DNA of 15,785 nucleotides from Methanobacteriota archaeon (GCA_002707335.2 PAMN02000016.1:1-15785); one strand, 5' to 3'. Shown: positions 7,701 to 15,182, counted from the first letter of the stretch. Numbers and translations: made by a program. The notes: a model not told the origin generated them from the letters alone.

Positions 7701-8851
7701 TGCGAAGAATCAAGCATATTTGAATTGTTAACGATTACAAAATTGCCAAAGTTAATTCCAGTCACATCGTTATTAATGGTTGTTGTTGTGGTTGGTTTTA
7801 AAACTCTTAAACTTGTCGGAAAATCTCTTGCAGCTCTATACCCATCTACAACAACAACTCCATCACTTACATTTAATTTTAAATGTGTGTTTTGAGAATC
7901 AAGAGCAAAATTTATAGTAAAAGGTCTTACGGTATAATCACCAGAATTTTCAAAAATTCTTTTTGATATAACATCGTTTGGAATGTTATATGCAGAATTA
8001 GTGTCTACAGCGTTATATATTACACCTTTTTTAACAGTTGCAACATGAATAAAATTTTCATCTGAATCAACGTCACTTTCTTCTGCTATTGTTAATTTAA
8101 TTCTGTAGCGATCAGCACCTGGTGCTGTTAAGTTCGGCGTTGCACCTTGATTATCAAATAAACTATTATCATCTATAGATGTAACGATATCTTCAACTGA
8201 TTTAAATCCTATGTTAGTGGTTTTATCATCAGTGTATTTTGAAATAACTTTTGATTGATCTTCAGTAAAAACAAAATGACCTCTTGCATAATATATTCCT
8301 GAAGCCAGCGTGGCAAGTATACCAACTCCTGTAGCTGGATTTGCTGTAGTGTTAGTCGATTGTACTGTAAGTGTAACAGAACCATTAGTTATATTTTCAC
8401 CTGCTGTCAATCTAGGTGTTGTTGTTCCTGATGTTGATGACGTATTTAAATACTGAACATAAAGAGTATCAGGATCTGAACCAGTAGCGGTGACAACTTG
8501 TAAAACTTTAACTTGTATACTTGAAGTTGCTCCTGTGAAAATATTTGCGCTACCTGCAGAAGTTGTAATTGAAGATGTATCAGTAGGAAGAGTATTGGTA
8601 GATGTGTCTAATTTAACAAACTCATACTTTGGATTTAAGTTAACACCACCAGGCTTGACAACTGCACCTTCTTTAAATATGTTATCACCAAATCTTTGTA
8701 TTTGATTTTGTAATATTGTTTGAAGTTGAGTTAATTCACGAGCTTGTAAGGCTTTGCCTGAATTAAATAAGATTCTATGAAATCCTGCGCTATCAGCAAA
8801 ATCATCTTTAAAAGTTGAGTTAAAGACGGTTTTTGTAAGTGTAGTAGCCAT
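4745..8851 (-). CDS. Giant DUF4815-type baseplate-periphery structural protein
   Basis: This 1368-residue protein is the largest in the window. Its N-terminus (FNSGKALQARELTQLQTILQ, residues 29-48, then FGDNIFKEGAVVKPGG, about 54-69) matches what I recall of the DUF4815 family in cyanophage and pelagiphage virions. The middle is long, beta-rich and Asp/Ser-rich. Around 1018-1050 a conserved-looking block reads FIPFMRSRKVFFKATGMRPN and then a PLLDG segment, also typical of these proteins. Two Gly/Asp-rich linkers follow at about 1170-1181 and 1238-1250. A C-terminal domain from about 1259 begins WVCTAVYNNG and contains a DPYLMKGYDAYGPKLAALI segment. An AAGGA ribosome site precedes the ATG. No enzyme motif is visible. 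It probably forms a peripheral baseplate or fibre-anchoring structure, by family and position. Confidence 0.8.
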   Translation of the reverse strand: MATTLTKTVFNSTFKDDFADSAGFHRILFNSGKALQARELTQLQTILQNQIQRFGDNIFKEGAVVKPGGVNLNPKYEFVKLDTSTNTLPTDTSSITTSAGSANIFTGATSSIQVKVLQVVTATGSDPDTLYVQYLNTSSTSGTTTPRLTAGENITNGSVTLTVQSTNTTANPATGVGILATLASGIYYARGHFVFTEDQSKVISKYTDDKTTNIGFKSVEDIVTSIDDNSLFDNQGATPNLTAPGADRYRIKLTIAEESDVDSDENFIHVATVKKGVIYNAVDTNSAYNIPNDVISKRIFENSGDYTVRPFTINFALDSQNTHLKLNVSDGVVVVDGYRAARDFPTSLRVLKPTTTTTINNDVTGINFGNFVIVNNSNMLDSSQRGLPNINVFEKLDLKDGLDYTGNTIGTARVKAVNENGTELNYHLFDVQMNSAKAFRDVKSIGTSTSSYFRPKLESSKAVLKETAASTSLFRVSRSRPKSLTDISFAVQRRFTGTTDGAGNLAISLSATGETFTNTGDWIASKIDSDVMINATASGAGSTSSTVGFGSANASSAVEILAYVNKGQATIKTKTLTTKAITVSIDSDGAGQKFLPLNKADIFDVSQILKGGDSNISYFNRFELDDGQRDHHYALGRLLLKDNHTAPSGSVFINYRHFNHGVSGDFFAVNSYTGQVDYDKIPSYRFSNGGFIRLRDYLDFRSVMDSAGEFANSGLGARVIEMPQPGTLVTADTEYYLAQSSKLVINREGIITLVKGAPGFNPVPPAKPDQSLALYNITFGANTDNDSDVQVAKIDHKRFTMKDIAQLEKRVSGIEETTALNLLEIDTKHLQVLDSSGTDRTKTGFFVDNFADHRVSLARVDKAHRAAIDPIQQNLRPAFTEDNIRLLYDSASSTNTIRKGDNVYIAYDEVPYINQNKASKAIQINPFSVVIYEGLLNLSPASDEWRDVNRQQDKIISGGTRLATRNAFNWNNWSWSWGGISIENLSVGARTNIQSGVVNRVVSEETVLDLIEDKVLQTAFIPFMRSRKVFFKATGMRPNTRVFPLLDGTDISSFARSESFQFYSDTDSDFGNTLKGATAHPDGSTTLTTDTNGEIAGSFIVPNNDNLKFRTGAHQFKILDISVDNEKNAGSIARATYTATGFLDTKKATYSSTRVLNIQGQNLRTFAVYQGDGGGGGDDPPDVVNNTIETGSWTTGPEGDLPNSISNTGRPSNTQHISDMPQFYTFKPPHDPFYNHNEGDGDGGGGGSDGPDGHTADSWVCTAVYNNGLINDDHFNIIKKYSIKLRRDDPYLMKGYDAYGPKLAALIGKNKIYNNIGKFLTNYYRSKQNNIKLTNKQKAFEIVSIALLRPTWRIIGRLISMKEALKWQ

Positions 8852-8862
8852 ATTTTATTTCC

Positions 8863-10251
8863 TTAAAGTGTTATCACAACTTTTATATCTTCTGTCTGAT
8901 TAACAGATCTTGTTACTGGTGCTCTATTTTCTATATATAGTATCTGTCCGGATAGCTTGTTAACGTCGTCTCGAGTGAAAGCGTCTGAGTCTGCATCAAC
9001 ACCGGCTGCGATTAACGTTCCTGATTGACCTCCACCAGTAATTGCTTCACCTTCTTGAAAAGCTTTAAATCCTGTATCTTCAGTTTGATGAAAATAAAGC
9101 CTATCGCTGTCGACTTCATCGACCAAAGCTTTCGCGCCTGATGTTCCACCTGTTATAGTTGCATCTAAAAAGTTTGCGTTTGCGGCTGCTTGTAACTTTA
9201 AAAATCTTAAAACCTTTCCACTTGAGTTTGAAAAATCAGAATCAGTAGTTGGTTTTTTAGGATCCCTTATTAAAGCAACCTGTCTGAAATCTTGTCCTAT
9301 TATAAAATTACTATCTTCTATTCCAGCTGGTTTTGTATTAAACATTAACGACGTAGATTTAAGTTCGTCTCTTGGATCATTACCCATTCCACTATCAGGA
9401 CCTAATATAACTCTAGCAGCCGCGTTTGTGCCTCCTCCTCCACTAAATGCGACACTAGCAAAATTATATCCTTGTCCCATGCTCATTGTACTATCTGTAC
9501 TTGAATCTAATTCTATCTTTACTACCGCACCGCCTGATATAGTGGCTGTCGCAGCAGCTCTAACTCCATCACCATTGATTGTTACTGTAGGTGCACTAGT
9601 ATAACCTGAACCACCTGCCGTCAGCGCTATTCCTATGATCTGACCGGGTACTGAAGAATCTTGCACTAGAAGCTGTTGAGCTTCTAAGACAGTATGAGCT
9701 CTTCCTAGAGTTGCAGAGTCCAAAATCTTTTCTACTGGTACGAAGTTAGCTGAGAGAAACTTACTTGCTCTTGCTGCACTCAACGTGTATAAAAATTTCC
9801 AAACATATCCATCTGCTGTTTTAAAGGGTTTAGTCGTCGTTCCTGTTGGTTTTACGGTTGAGGTCGTTGCTGCGCCTGTTGATGATTTACCTTGCTGAAG
9901 ACAAATATAAACTTGATTATCCTCAGTAAGAACATAGTAACTATTCGTGTTTGGTATAGACGCAAAATCATCATCATACGCTGAGTATATTGCTCCAGAA
10001 GACCAGTTGTATCTTGGTATCGTAAAAGTTACATCGCTTGCAGACTTTATAGACTGTAAGCCAGCTCTTAAATTTCTTATAGTTCTCGGTGTGTCTGTAG
10101 GAGTAGGAACGGTTTCAGTATCATTCCACTGTTCAGATCTACCGATTCCTAGATAGTATCTGTGTGTCGATGCAGAATCTGGAAAAGAAACTTCATCAAA
10201 CACAGTTTGAACTAACTGTTTTTTAAAAGGGTCTGTAATTATCGCTGTCAT
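8863..10251 (-). CDS. 8: Baseplate wedge subunit gp8, with two inserted modules
   Basis: Several blocks match T4 gp8 as I recall it: GRSEQW (37-42), DGYVWKFLY (147-155), DFRQVALIRDP (321-331), and a C-terminus with SGQILYIENRAP and NQTEDIKVVITL (434-462). gp8 is a dimer in each wedge, bridging gp6/gp7 and the gp10 region. At 462 residues it is well above the 334 of T4. The extra length falls largely in two glycine-rich blocks: about 204-286 (TAGGSGYTSAPTVTI, later SGGGGTNAAA) and about 345-425 (ITGGTSGAKALV, later ITGGGQSGTLIA). Both look like small beta modules grafted on loops between core segments. The ribosome site is AAGGA. The next gene starts 11 bases after its stop. The assignment is strong; the role of the insertions is unknown. 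Confidence 0.9.
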   Translation of the reverse strand: MTAIITDPFKKQLVQTVFDEVSFPDSASTHRYYLGIGRSEQWNDTETVPTPTDTPRTIRNLRAGLQSIKSASDVTFTIPRYNWSSGAIYSAYDDDFASIPNTNSYYVLTEDNQVYICLQQGKSSTGAATTSTVKPTGTTTKPFKTADGYVWKFLYTLSAARASKFLSANFVPVEKILDSATLGRAHTVLEAQQLLVQDSSVPGQIIGIALTAGGSGYTSAPTVTINGDGVRAAATATISGGAVVKIELDSSTDSTMSMGQGYNFASVAFSGGGGTNAAARVILGPDSGMGNDPRDELKSTSLMFNTKPAGIEDSNFIIGQDFRQVALIRDPKKPTTDSDFSNSSGKVLRFLKLQAAANANFLDATITGGTSGAKALVDEVDSDRLYFHQTEDTGFKAFQEGEAITGGGQSGTLIAAGVDADSDAFTRDDVNKLSGQILYIENRAPVTRSVNQTEDIKVVITL

Positions 10252-10262
10252 ATCTTATTCCT

Positions 10263-11249
10263 TTATGCTACTGTCACTTCACCTTGATTACCTACGAGAG
10301 ACCAATTTGATCCGTCCCATATACAAGTGCATCCATCATGTTGTGCAAGTGCAAATGTTGTTCCTTGTGAAAAGTTTGCAGGAGTAACGGTCATAACACC
10401 GGCTCCTTTATTCGTAAAAATTTTATATTCTCCAACTGTAGTACCATCTGCTAAACTGACAGCCAGAGCGCTTCCTTTGTTTCCTATTATATAAGATGCA
10501 GCAGTATTTGCCGCTCCATTTGCTGTAATTGTATTTGAACTAAATGCTGCTTTACTGATTTCTACAGAACCTGTACCTTTTGAAGTAACTGCTATGTTTA
10601 GATTAGTTGCGGTTCCTGTAGCCGATAGTGTTGGCCCTGTTGTTGAAGCACCGTTTGCAATGGTAAGTTCATTTACAGCGCTTCCAGTGGCTGTAATTTT
10701 TATAACTTCATTACCATTAGTATCATTTATTGAAGTACCTATAACTGGACTTGTTAAAGTTTTATTTGTTAAAGTTTGTGTTGCAGCTAAAAATACTATA
10801 GTGTCACTATCACTTAACACTGGCAAATTAATATTTCTATTTGCTGCTAATTCACCAGGTACAAGCGTGTATGTATGATCTGCACTGGTGTCATTTATTT
10901 TTGGTGTGGTAAGTGTTGGTGACGTAAGCGTCTTGTTTGTTAAAGTATCAGTAGTATCTTGAAGAACAATGGTACCTGTAGCATTTGGTAGTGATACTGT
11001 TCTGTCTGCAGTAGGGTTAGTTGCGATTAATTTTGTTTCATGCGAGTCCGCGCTAGTTCCTTCAAACTGCACCACACCTGTGCTTGCAGAATCTTTTAGT
11101 AATACTAACGTACTAAGAATAGAACTGTCACCTCCAAGTTGTGTATAAATTTCTTGAAAGTTTGCATTTATTTTAGTTCCTGCTGTACGAAGGGTGTCTC
11201 CAGTTCCATCGTTTGCGGAAGAACCTATATTAATATTTTGTCTTGTCAT
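10263..11249 (-). CDS. Fibre-like baseplate protein with gp10-type N-terminal domain
   Basis: This 328-residue protein starts with QNINIGSSANDGTGD, LRTAGTKINANFQEIY and LGG (residues 4-40). This closely resembles the T4 gp10 N-terminus as I remember it (QNINIG..., DGTGD, LR, KIN.NF, LG) and more weakly that of gp9. In T4 this region attaches these proteins to the wedge. The rest is unlike full-length T4 gp10, which is about 600 residues. It has TLTNKTLTSP repeats (two clear copies near 103 and 161), then a beta-rich end with GEYKIFTNKGAGVMTVTP and CIWDGSNWSLVG, a module widespread in phage fibres. A late promoter lies directly upstream, and an AGGA site precedes the ATG. I read it as a wedge-anchored short fibre or fibre adaptor. 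It may be a gp10 counterpart, so no symbol is given. Confidence 0.75.
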   Translation of the reverse strand: MTRQNINIGSSANDGTGDTLRTAGTKINANFQEIYTQLGGDSSILSTLVLLKDSASTGVVQFEGTSADSHETKLIATNPTADRTVSLPNATGTIVLQDTTDTLTNKTLTSPTLTTPKINDTSADHTYTLVPGELAANRNINLPVLSDSDTIVFLAATQTLTNKTLTSPVIGTSINDTNGNEVIKITATGSAVNELTIANGASTTGPTLSATGTATNLNIAVTSKGTGSVEISKAAFSSNTITANGAANTAASYIIGNKGSALAVSLADGTTVGEYKIFTNKGAGVMTVTPANFSQGTTFALAQHDGCTCIWDGSNWSLVGNQGEVTVA

Positions 11250-11271
11250 TTTCTATCCTACTTAATAGTGT

Positions 11272-11279
11272 TATTTATA
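11272..11279 (-). promoter_or_regulatory. T4-type late promoter
   Basis: The minus strand reads TATAAATA, an exact match to the T4-like late promoter element recognised by the gp55 late sigma factor. It directly follows the TAG of the gene at 11280-12245 and lies about 22 bases upstream of the fibre-like gene's ATG at 11249, leaving room for a short leader with an AGGA ribosome site. Confidence 0.85.
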
Positions 11280-12245
11280 CTAGAAAGCCGAGTCAGTTAC
11301 TCGCCTTGTAAATATTTCGTTATCCATGGTCTCTAGTGTCAATGAGAAATCAGGTGTAGCATTTTCATCGCTGTCTCTTATGCTACTATCATCAAAGGTA
11401 AACGAGTTTGGAGTAATGATCTGTCTTACAGTGTGATAAGTAGTATCTAATTCTGAAAGACTAAAGTTTTGATAATCACTAACAAGTTCGTTTAAGTTTG
11501 ACTGTCTTACGTTACCACCGCCAGAATCAATTAACGAGGTAAGCTGTACAAAAGGTAATGAAAATGGTGCACTTGCTTCAGATATTACACTTGGTCCAGG
11601 CGATGAATCAAATAGTACGATCGGTGCAGTTGGACTACTTATGGCTTCTGTATCAGAAACAACTTGTCCTGAAAAGAAAAAACCAGAAGGATGTACGAAC
11701 TTTTTATAAAGCTCACTCCAAGTGTCTACCGACAAGCCTGTTTTAATCAATAAACCAAACGTTTGAAACAATGCGTTATTTTGTATAAACTTTATAGACT
11801 CGACGCCGATTTGGCTCGCGGAATCACCTACTTTAAATATAGATTCTTTTCCATATTCAACCTCTGCTCTTTGTTGAAAGAACAATCTAAAAAATTCTTC
11901 TAATGAGAACCTACTGCCTTTTGTTCTTGCGAGCTCTGCTAATCTCGTTAAAGCGTACCTTGTATCAGTAAAATTTTCTCCAGTGTTCAAGCCACCAGCA
12001 AGTTCACTAACTAAGTTGTTTAGTAAATCGCTTGGCATTTCTCTTATGTCTTTAGTCGCAAAGAATTGCCTTGCATCATCACCGAACGCATGAGTGCCGT
12101 CAGCAGAATCTAAAAAGTCATAATATTTTTCTAGAAAAGTTACTAAAGTCGGAAACTCAGAGGTATAAAACTCAGGTAATGATTCTCTAACTTTTCTATT
12201 TTGAAAAGATTTAAGTCTTCTTTTACTTTGATAATCAATCGCCAT
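11280..12245 (-). CDS. Baseplate-associated structural protein in the gp7 position
   Basis: This 321-residue protein begins MAIDYQSKRRLKSFQ, followed by LPEFYTSEFPTLVTFLEKYY (23-42). The helical middle includes RLAELARTKGSRFSLEEFFR (101-120), then AEVEYGKESIFKVG and FVHPSGFFFSGQVV (183-196). The C-terminal third is Asp/Ser-rich and probably beta or extended. I associate the N-terminal block with a conserved structural family in marine T4-like phages, but I see no resemblance to T4 gp7, which is over 1000 residues. It abuts gp6 with no gap (TAA followed by ATG) and has a weak ribosome site, suggesting translation coupled to gp6. From its place between gp6 and the gp10-like/gp8 pair, a wedge role is likely. 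Equivalence with gp7 is inference only. Confidence 0.72.
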   Translation of the reverse strand: MAIDYQSKRRLKSFQNRKVRESLPEFYTSEFPTLVTFLEKYYDFLDSADGTHAFGDDARQFFATKDIREMPSDLLNNLVSELAGGLNTGENFTDTRYALTRLAELARTKGSRFSLEEFFRLFFQQRAEVEYGKESIFKVGDSASQIGVESIKFIQNNALFQTFGLLIKTGLSVDTWSELYKKFVHPSGFFFSGQVVSDTEAISSPTAPIVLFDSSPGPSVISEASAPFSLPFVQLTSLIDSGGGNVRQSNLNELVSDYQNFSLSELDTTYHTVRQIITPNSFTFDDSSIRDSDENATPDFSLTLETMDNEIFTRRVTDSAF

Positions 12246-14075
12246 TTAAATACTTACCGTTGTGTTTTGGAAATCTAAAACCGCTCTTGATGTAGATGTG
12301 GTTGTGTCAATATCAAGTATGTAGTTTCTTAAAGGTCTTATAGTGCTTTGATTTGCTGGTGTGATTGATACATCTATTGCATCGCCTTCAAATGCAGTTG
12401 GTTTAAATCCTGTCAAAGATACTACGCCGCTTAGATTATTATAACTACCGATGTTATCAACTTCAATAGTACCATCAATAGAAACTATTTGAAGCTTTGT
12501 TGTACCTAACTGATTCTTTATAGAACAAGTTTGAGAATTAAAAGTAAACTGTGATGTCGTAAGAGTTGGAACAATATCGTCTGGTTCTGCTAAATCAGCT
12601 GGAAAAGCAACGCTATAAGAAAGTGCTATGTTAGTAGTAGGAATAAAACTTTGTTTTAGCTTGATTTCCATTTTAGAGTTTAGTATGGCTGGATCAATAG
12701 CATCAATTAAAGTAAGAAGATTTGATCTTCTAAAAACTTTATTAAACTTTTTAAGGTTTGTTGTAAAAAAGTTGTTTACAGTATTTTGTACAGTTGTTTG
12801 TATCGCTTGAGAAGTTGAACCGGTTAAATCAGGATCTAAGTTAAAAGTTGTGGATATTTCTAAAAAGGTAGTTATAGGATCTATATATTCTGTTGTTATC
12901 GACATTATGGCCATGTTATCAGTAAGATTAGTTTTTATTTCGTCTTTAACGCTTTGCTGTCTAGTAGCACTAACTCCTGACTTAAATTTTAAACCTATAA
13001 AGGTAACACCAAATTTTTCAGGTACATTATCCGCTCCGCTAAAAGCTGTAACATCATCTAAAAATGCACCAAAGTTTGTTTGTATCTGTGCTTTATAATC
13101 TTCTGCCGTTACTAATCTTCTTTGTGAAGTAAAAGCTATTGGTGCGTTTTGTCTTATTGATTCAATACTTTCTTTGTATGCACCGCCTGCTGATTGAGTT
13201 TCGGTAGTTGTGATAAGTGTGTAATCAACGCCATCTACACTTATATCTGCGGTAGGCGAAAATGAAGAGGCATCGTTAGCAACTGTACCTTGTGTTGAAA
13301 GGTAATCAATAATAATCTTGTTACCTGCCACAGGAGCCTTACCTGTAGTGGTACCATCACCAAATATAATCTCATAAAAACCATTCGGTACTTCTTTTAT
13401 TTGATAAAAGGTTGAAGTGTCTGTAATTCTAATCGCCTCTTTAATGTTTGTATAAGTATCAAAAATTGATGAACTCGCTGTAGGAAAGACTCTGACTCTT
13501 ATCGTAGTTGTGTCCATAGTAATATCTGGTATGACATAAATTTGATTATCAGCCTTATCGCCTACAAAGAAAGTTTTTGTTTTTTCTGTTCCTTCAAAAA
13601 CTGGTATAGCAACGCCGTCTGTAGAATTTAAAAATTGATATAAACCTGTGCCGTCGTCGGTACCTATAAAATTTTCTCTAGTTTGAAAAGTATATGTAAC
13701 ACCGTTAACGCTTGAAGTAAACTGAGTGTTTCTTGGTAATGTAAGCGATGTCGGCCTTGATGTTGCAGATATTTGTACAGAAAGATTTAAGTCTGCTTTT
13801 GATGACGAATATGATTTAGGGACGTAACCTAATCCTTCTGCCAATGAAGCCACTGAACTTCGAAGCTGTGCAGTGTTTATAAATGATTCATTAAGAGCAA
13901 AGTTTGCGTTCAAACCGGTAAAATGCGTGTTATAAGCAAGTACGTCTAGTATGTTACTTAATCCTGATGCTTCAAAATCATAGTCAGCAAACTCAGTTTG
14001 TTGTTTTAAAAAATCTTTTAACCTACCTTTAATAGTGTCAAAATCTAGTTGAGTTGATCTAATAGTTGTTGCCAT
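12246..14075 (-). CDS. 6: Baseplate wedge subunit gp6
   Basis: The 609-residue protein is close to T4 gp6 in length (about 660). Its N-terminus has a block well conserved in gp6 and related baseplate J-type proteins: TQLDFDTIKGRLKDFLKQQ (8-26), DYDFEASGLSNILDVLAYNT, then LNANFALNESFINTAQLR. Later segments include FYEIIFGDGTTTG, a GDG turn common in J-like proteins (about 230-245), and the RLVTAEDYKAQIQTNFGAF segment (about 318-336). gp6 dimers form the continuous inner ring that joins the six wedges and contacts gp25 and gp53. Its ATG directly follows the TAA of gp25, with a GAGG site inside the end of gp25, so the two are coupled. The assignment is strong from motif, length and neighbour. 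Confidence 0.92.
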   Translation of the reverse strand: MATTIRSTQLDFDTIKGRLKDFLKQQTEFADYDFEASGLSNILDVLAYNTHFTGLNANFALNESFINTAQLRSSVASLAEGLGYVPKSYSSSKADLNLSVQISATSRPTSLTLPRNTQFTSSVNGVTYTFQTRENFIGTDDGTGLYQFLNSTDGVAIPVFEGTEKTKTFFVGDKADNQIYVIPDITMDTTTIRVRVFPTASSSIFDTYTNIKEAIRITDTSTFYQIKEVPNGFYEIIFGDGTTTGKAPVAGNKIIIDYLSTQGTVANDASSFSPTADISVDGVDYTLITTTETQSAGGAYKESIESIRQNAPIAFTSQRRLVTAEDYKAQIQTNFGAFLDDVTAFSGADNVPEKFGVTFIGLKFKSGVSATRQQSVKDEIKTNLTDNMAIMSITTEYIDPITTFLEISTTFNLDPDLTGSTSQAIQTTVQNTVNNFFTTNLKKFNKVFRRSNLLTLIDAIDPAILNSKMEIKLKQSFIPTTNIALSYSVAFPADLAEPDDIVPTLTTSQFTFNSQTCSIKNQLGTTKLQIVSIDGTIEVDNIGSYNNLSGVVSLTGFKPTAFEGDAIDVSITPANQSTIRPLRNYILDIDTTTSTSRAVLDFQNTTVSI

Positions 14076-14519
14076 TTATCTTAACCTCGTTAAGTTCACT
14101 TGCGTACTTATAGTTTCCGATGTGTTAATCATCTTAAAAGTAACAGTGACTTTTATTTCGTGTGAATCATCGCGTAAATTGGTGTCAATATTTAATACCT
14201 GTATTCTTGGTTCGAATATTTCAATCGCTTGTATTATTTGCTCTCTCAAATCATCATCATCAACGTCAGTATTTAAAGCAAAAAGAAAAGAATTTAAGTT
14301 ACCACCAAATCTAGGTTGGAAAGGTTTTTCACTAAAGTTAGTTAAAAGTAAGTTCTTAACTGCTTGTTTCACAGCAGCTGCATGTTCTTTCTTAAAAACA
14401 TCGCCTGAGGCTTTTTTAGCAAAAGTCAAGTCGATATCTTTATATGTTTCTGCTCTACTTGAAAGCAGGTTGGCGGTTCCTATGTTACCATCTTCAATTG
14501 AAAAAGCTCTTGTTGGCAT
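14076..14519 (-). CDS. 25: Baseplate wedge protein gp25 (GPW/gp25 family)
   Basis: The 147-residue protein has the expected length and pattern for gp25. It includes YKDIDLTFAKKASGDVFKK (26-44), a helix AAAVKQAVKNLLLT (47-60), FSEKPFQPRFGGNLNSFLF (62-80) and the EPR motif at 103-105 in IFEPRIQVLNID. EPR is the hallmark of this family across T4-like phages and contractile injection systems. gp25 sits at the top of the wedge core next to gp6 and starts sheath polymerisation. It is the first gene after a late promoter, with an AGAGG ribosome site. It is followed by gp6 without a gap, an order shared by many contractile systems. There is no evidence of truncation. Confidence 0.95.
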   Translation of the reverse strand: MPTRAFSIEDGNIGTANLLSSRAETYKDIDLTFAKKASGDVFKKEHAAAVKQAVKNLLLTNFSEKPFQPRFGGNLNSFLFALNTDVDDDDLREQIIQAIEIFEPRIQVLNIDTNLRDDSHEIKVTVTFKMINTSETISTQVNLTRLR

Positions 14520-14536
14520 ATATTTTCCTCTTGATC

Positions 14537-14544
14537 TATTTATA
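14537..14544 (-). promoter_or_regulatory. T4-type late promoter upstream of gp25
   Basis: The minus strand reads TATAAATA in the 29-base gap between the 210-residue gene and gp25, about 17 bases before the gp25 ATG. It is an exact late promoter element, with an AGAGG site between it and the start. It should drive gp25, gp6 and the 321-residue gene, and perhaps further. Confidence 0.85.
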
Positions 14545-14548
14545 TAGG

Positions 14549-15181
14549 TTATGCACTAGCAGTCGTCCTTAATACCTCTAATAATTCATTCGTAACTTGA
14601 TTAATGTTATTATATCTTGTTTCGATATTATTGTTAAAAGTTACCGTCCATGGCGATATCACTTCAGGCATTACTAAAATAATTTGTGCGTTAAGTGTAT
14701 TATCAGGATTATAATTATCATAGTCTAAAATCATCTTATCAAACTGTATATTGTCTTTCCAGTATACTGCTAAGTCAAAAGTTTTTTCTATGGCAATCTT
14801 ACCATCTAAACCTATAAGCTCATAAACTACAGCTAATCCTCTTGACATTAAATAATTTAATCCATCACTAACATCTAAGTTTTCACCTTCTTCAGCTCTA
14901 TACAAACCTTCTACAACTTGTAACCTAAAGTCTTTAAATTCTTTTGTGGCATCTTTAGAATTAATGGTACGCATGGCCTCAGCATGTAACACATATTGTT
15001 TCGCCAATAAAACTTTTTGGTCGTCATCTGTAATATGAGTTAAAGTTACAGGATCGTTATCGCCTCCAAGAAACTTTGCCATTGAGATACCAGGTGCAAG
15101 TTTTGTTTTACTTGTTATACTATCTTGAAATACAGGATTGTATTTTGCATCTACTAATAAATCTACTGTTGAAACTGCCAT
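14549..15181 (-). CDS. Unknown 210-residue protein upstream of gp25
   Basis: This 210-residue protein begins MAVSTVDLLVDAKYNPVFQD and is mixed alpha/beta. It includes the helical QYVLHAEAMRTINS region (about 62-75), YLMSRGLAVVYELIGLDGK (about 110-128), and a C-terminal half with LAVYWKDNIQFDKMILDYDN and VMPEVISPWTVTFNNNI. There is no signal peptide, membrane span or catalytic motif I can name. It does not look like T4 gp53 or gp5, which might be expected near gp25. An AAGG site lies before the ATG, and one base separates the ATG from the previous TAA. A late promoter separates it from gp25. It is probably a baseplate or tail-related protein by location; the family is unrecognised. Confidence 0.7.
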   Translation of the reverse strand: MAVSTVDLLVDAKYNPVFQDSITSKTKLAPGISMAKFLGGDNDPVTLTHITDDDQKVLLAKQYVLHAEAMRTINSKDATKEFKDFRLQVVEGLYRAEEGENLDVSDGLNYLMSRGLAVVYELIGLDGKIAIEKTFDLAVYWKDNIQFDKMILDYDNYNPDNTLNAQIILVMPEVISPWTVTFNNNIETRYNNINQVTNELLEVLRTTASA

Positions 15182-15182
15182 A

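Noticed and set aside
10252..10262. Short gap between the gp10-like gene and gp8 considered for a terminator
   Set aside because: Eleven bases holding only the AAGGA ribosome site; no hairpin or T-run.
13875..13882. TATAAATG-like word on the plus strand considered as a late promoter
   Set aside because: It is not an exact match, points into antisense of gp6, and has no gene downstream on that strand.
14122..14547. Plus-strand open frame of 141 codons
   Set aside because: It is antisense to gp25, one of the most certain genes here, and its hydrophobic composition is what antisense of a charged protein gives.
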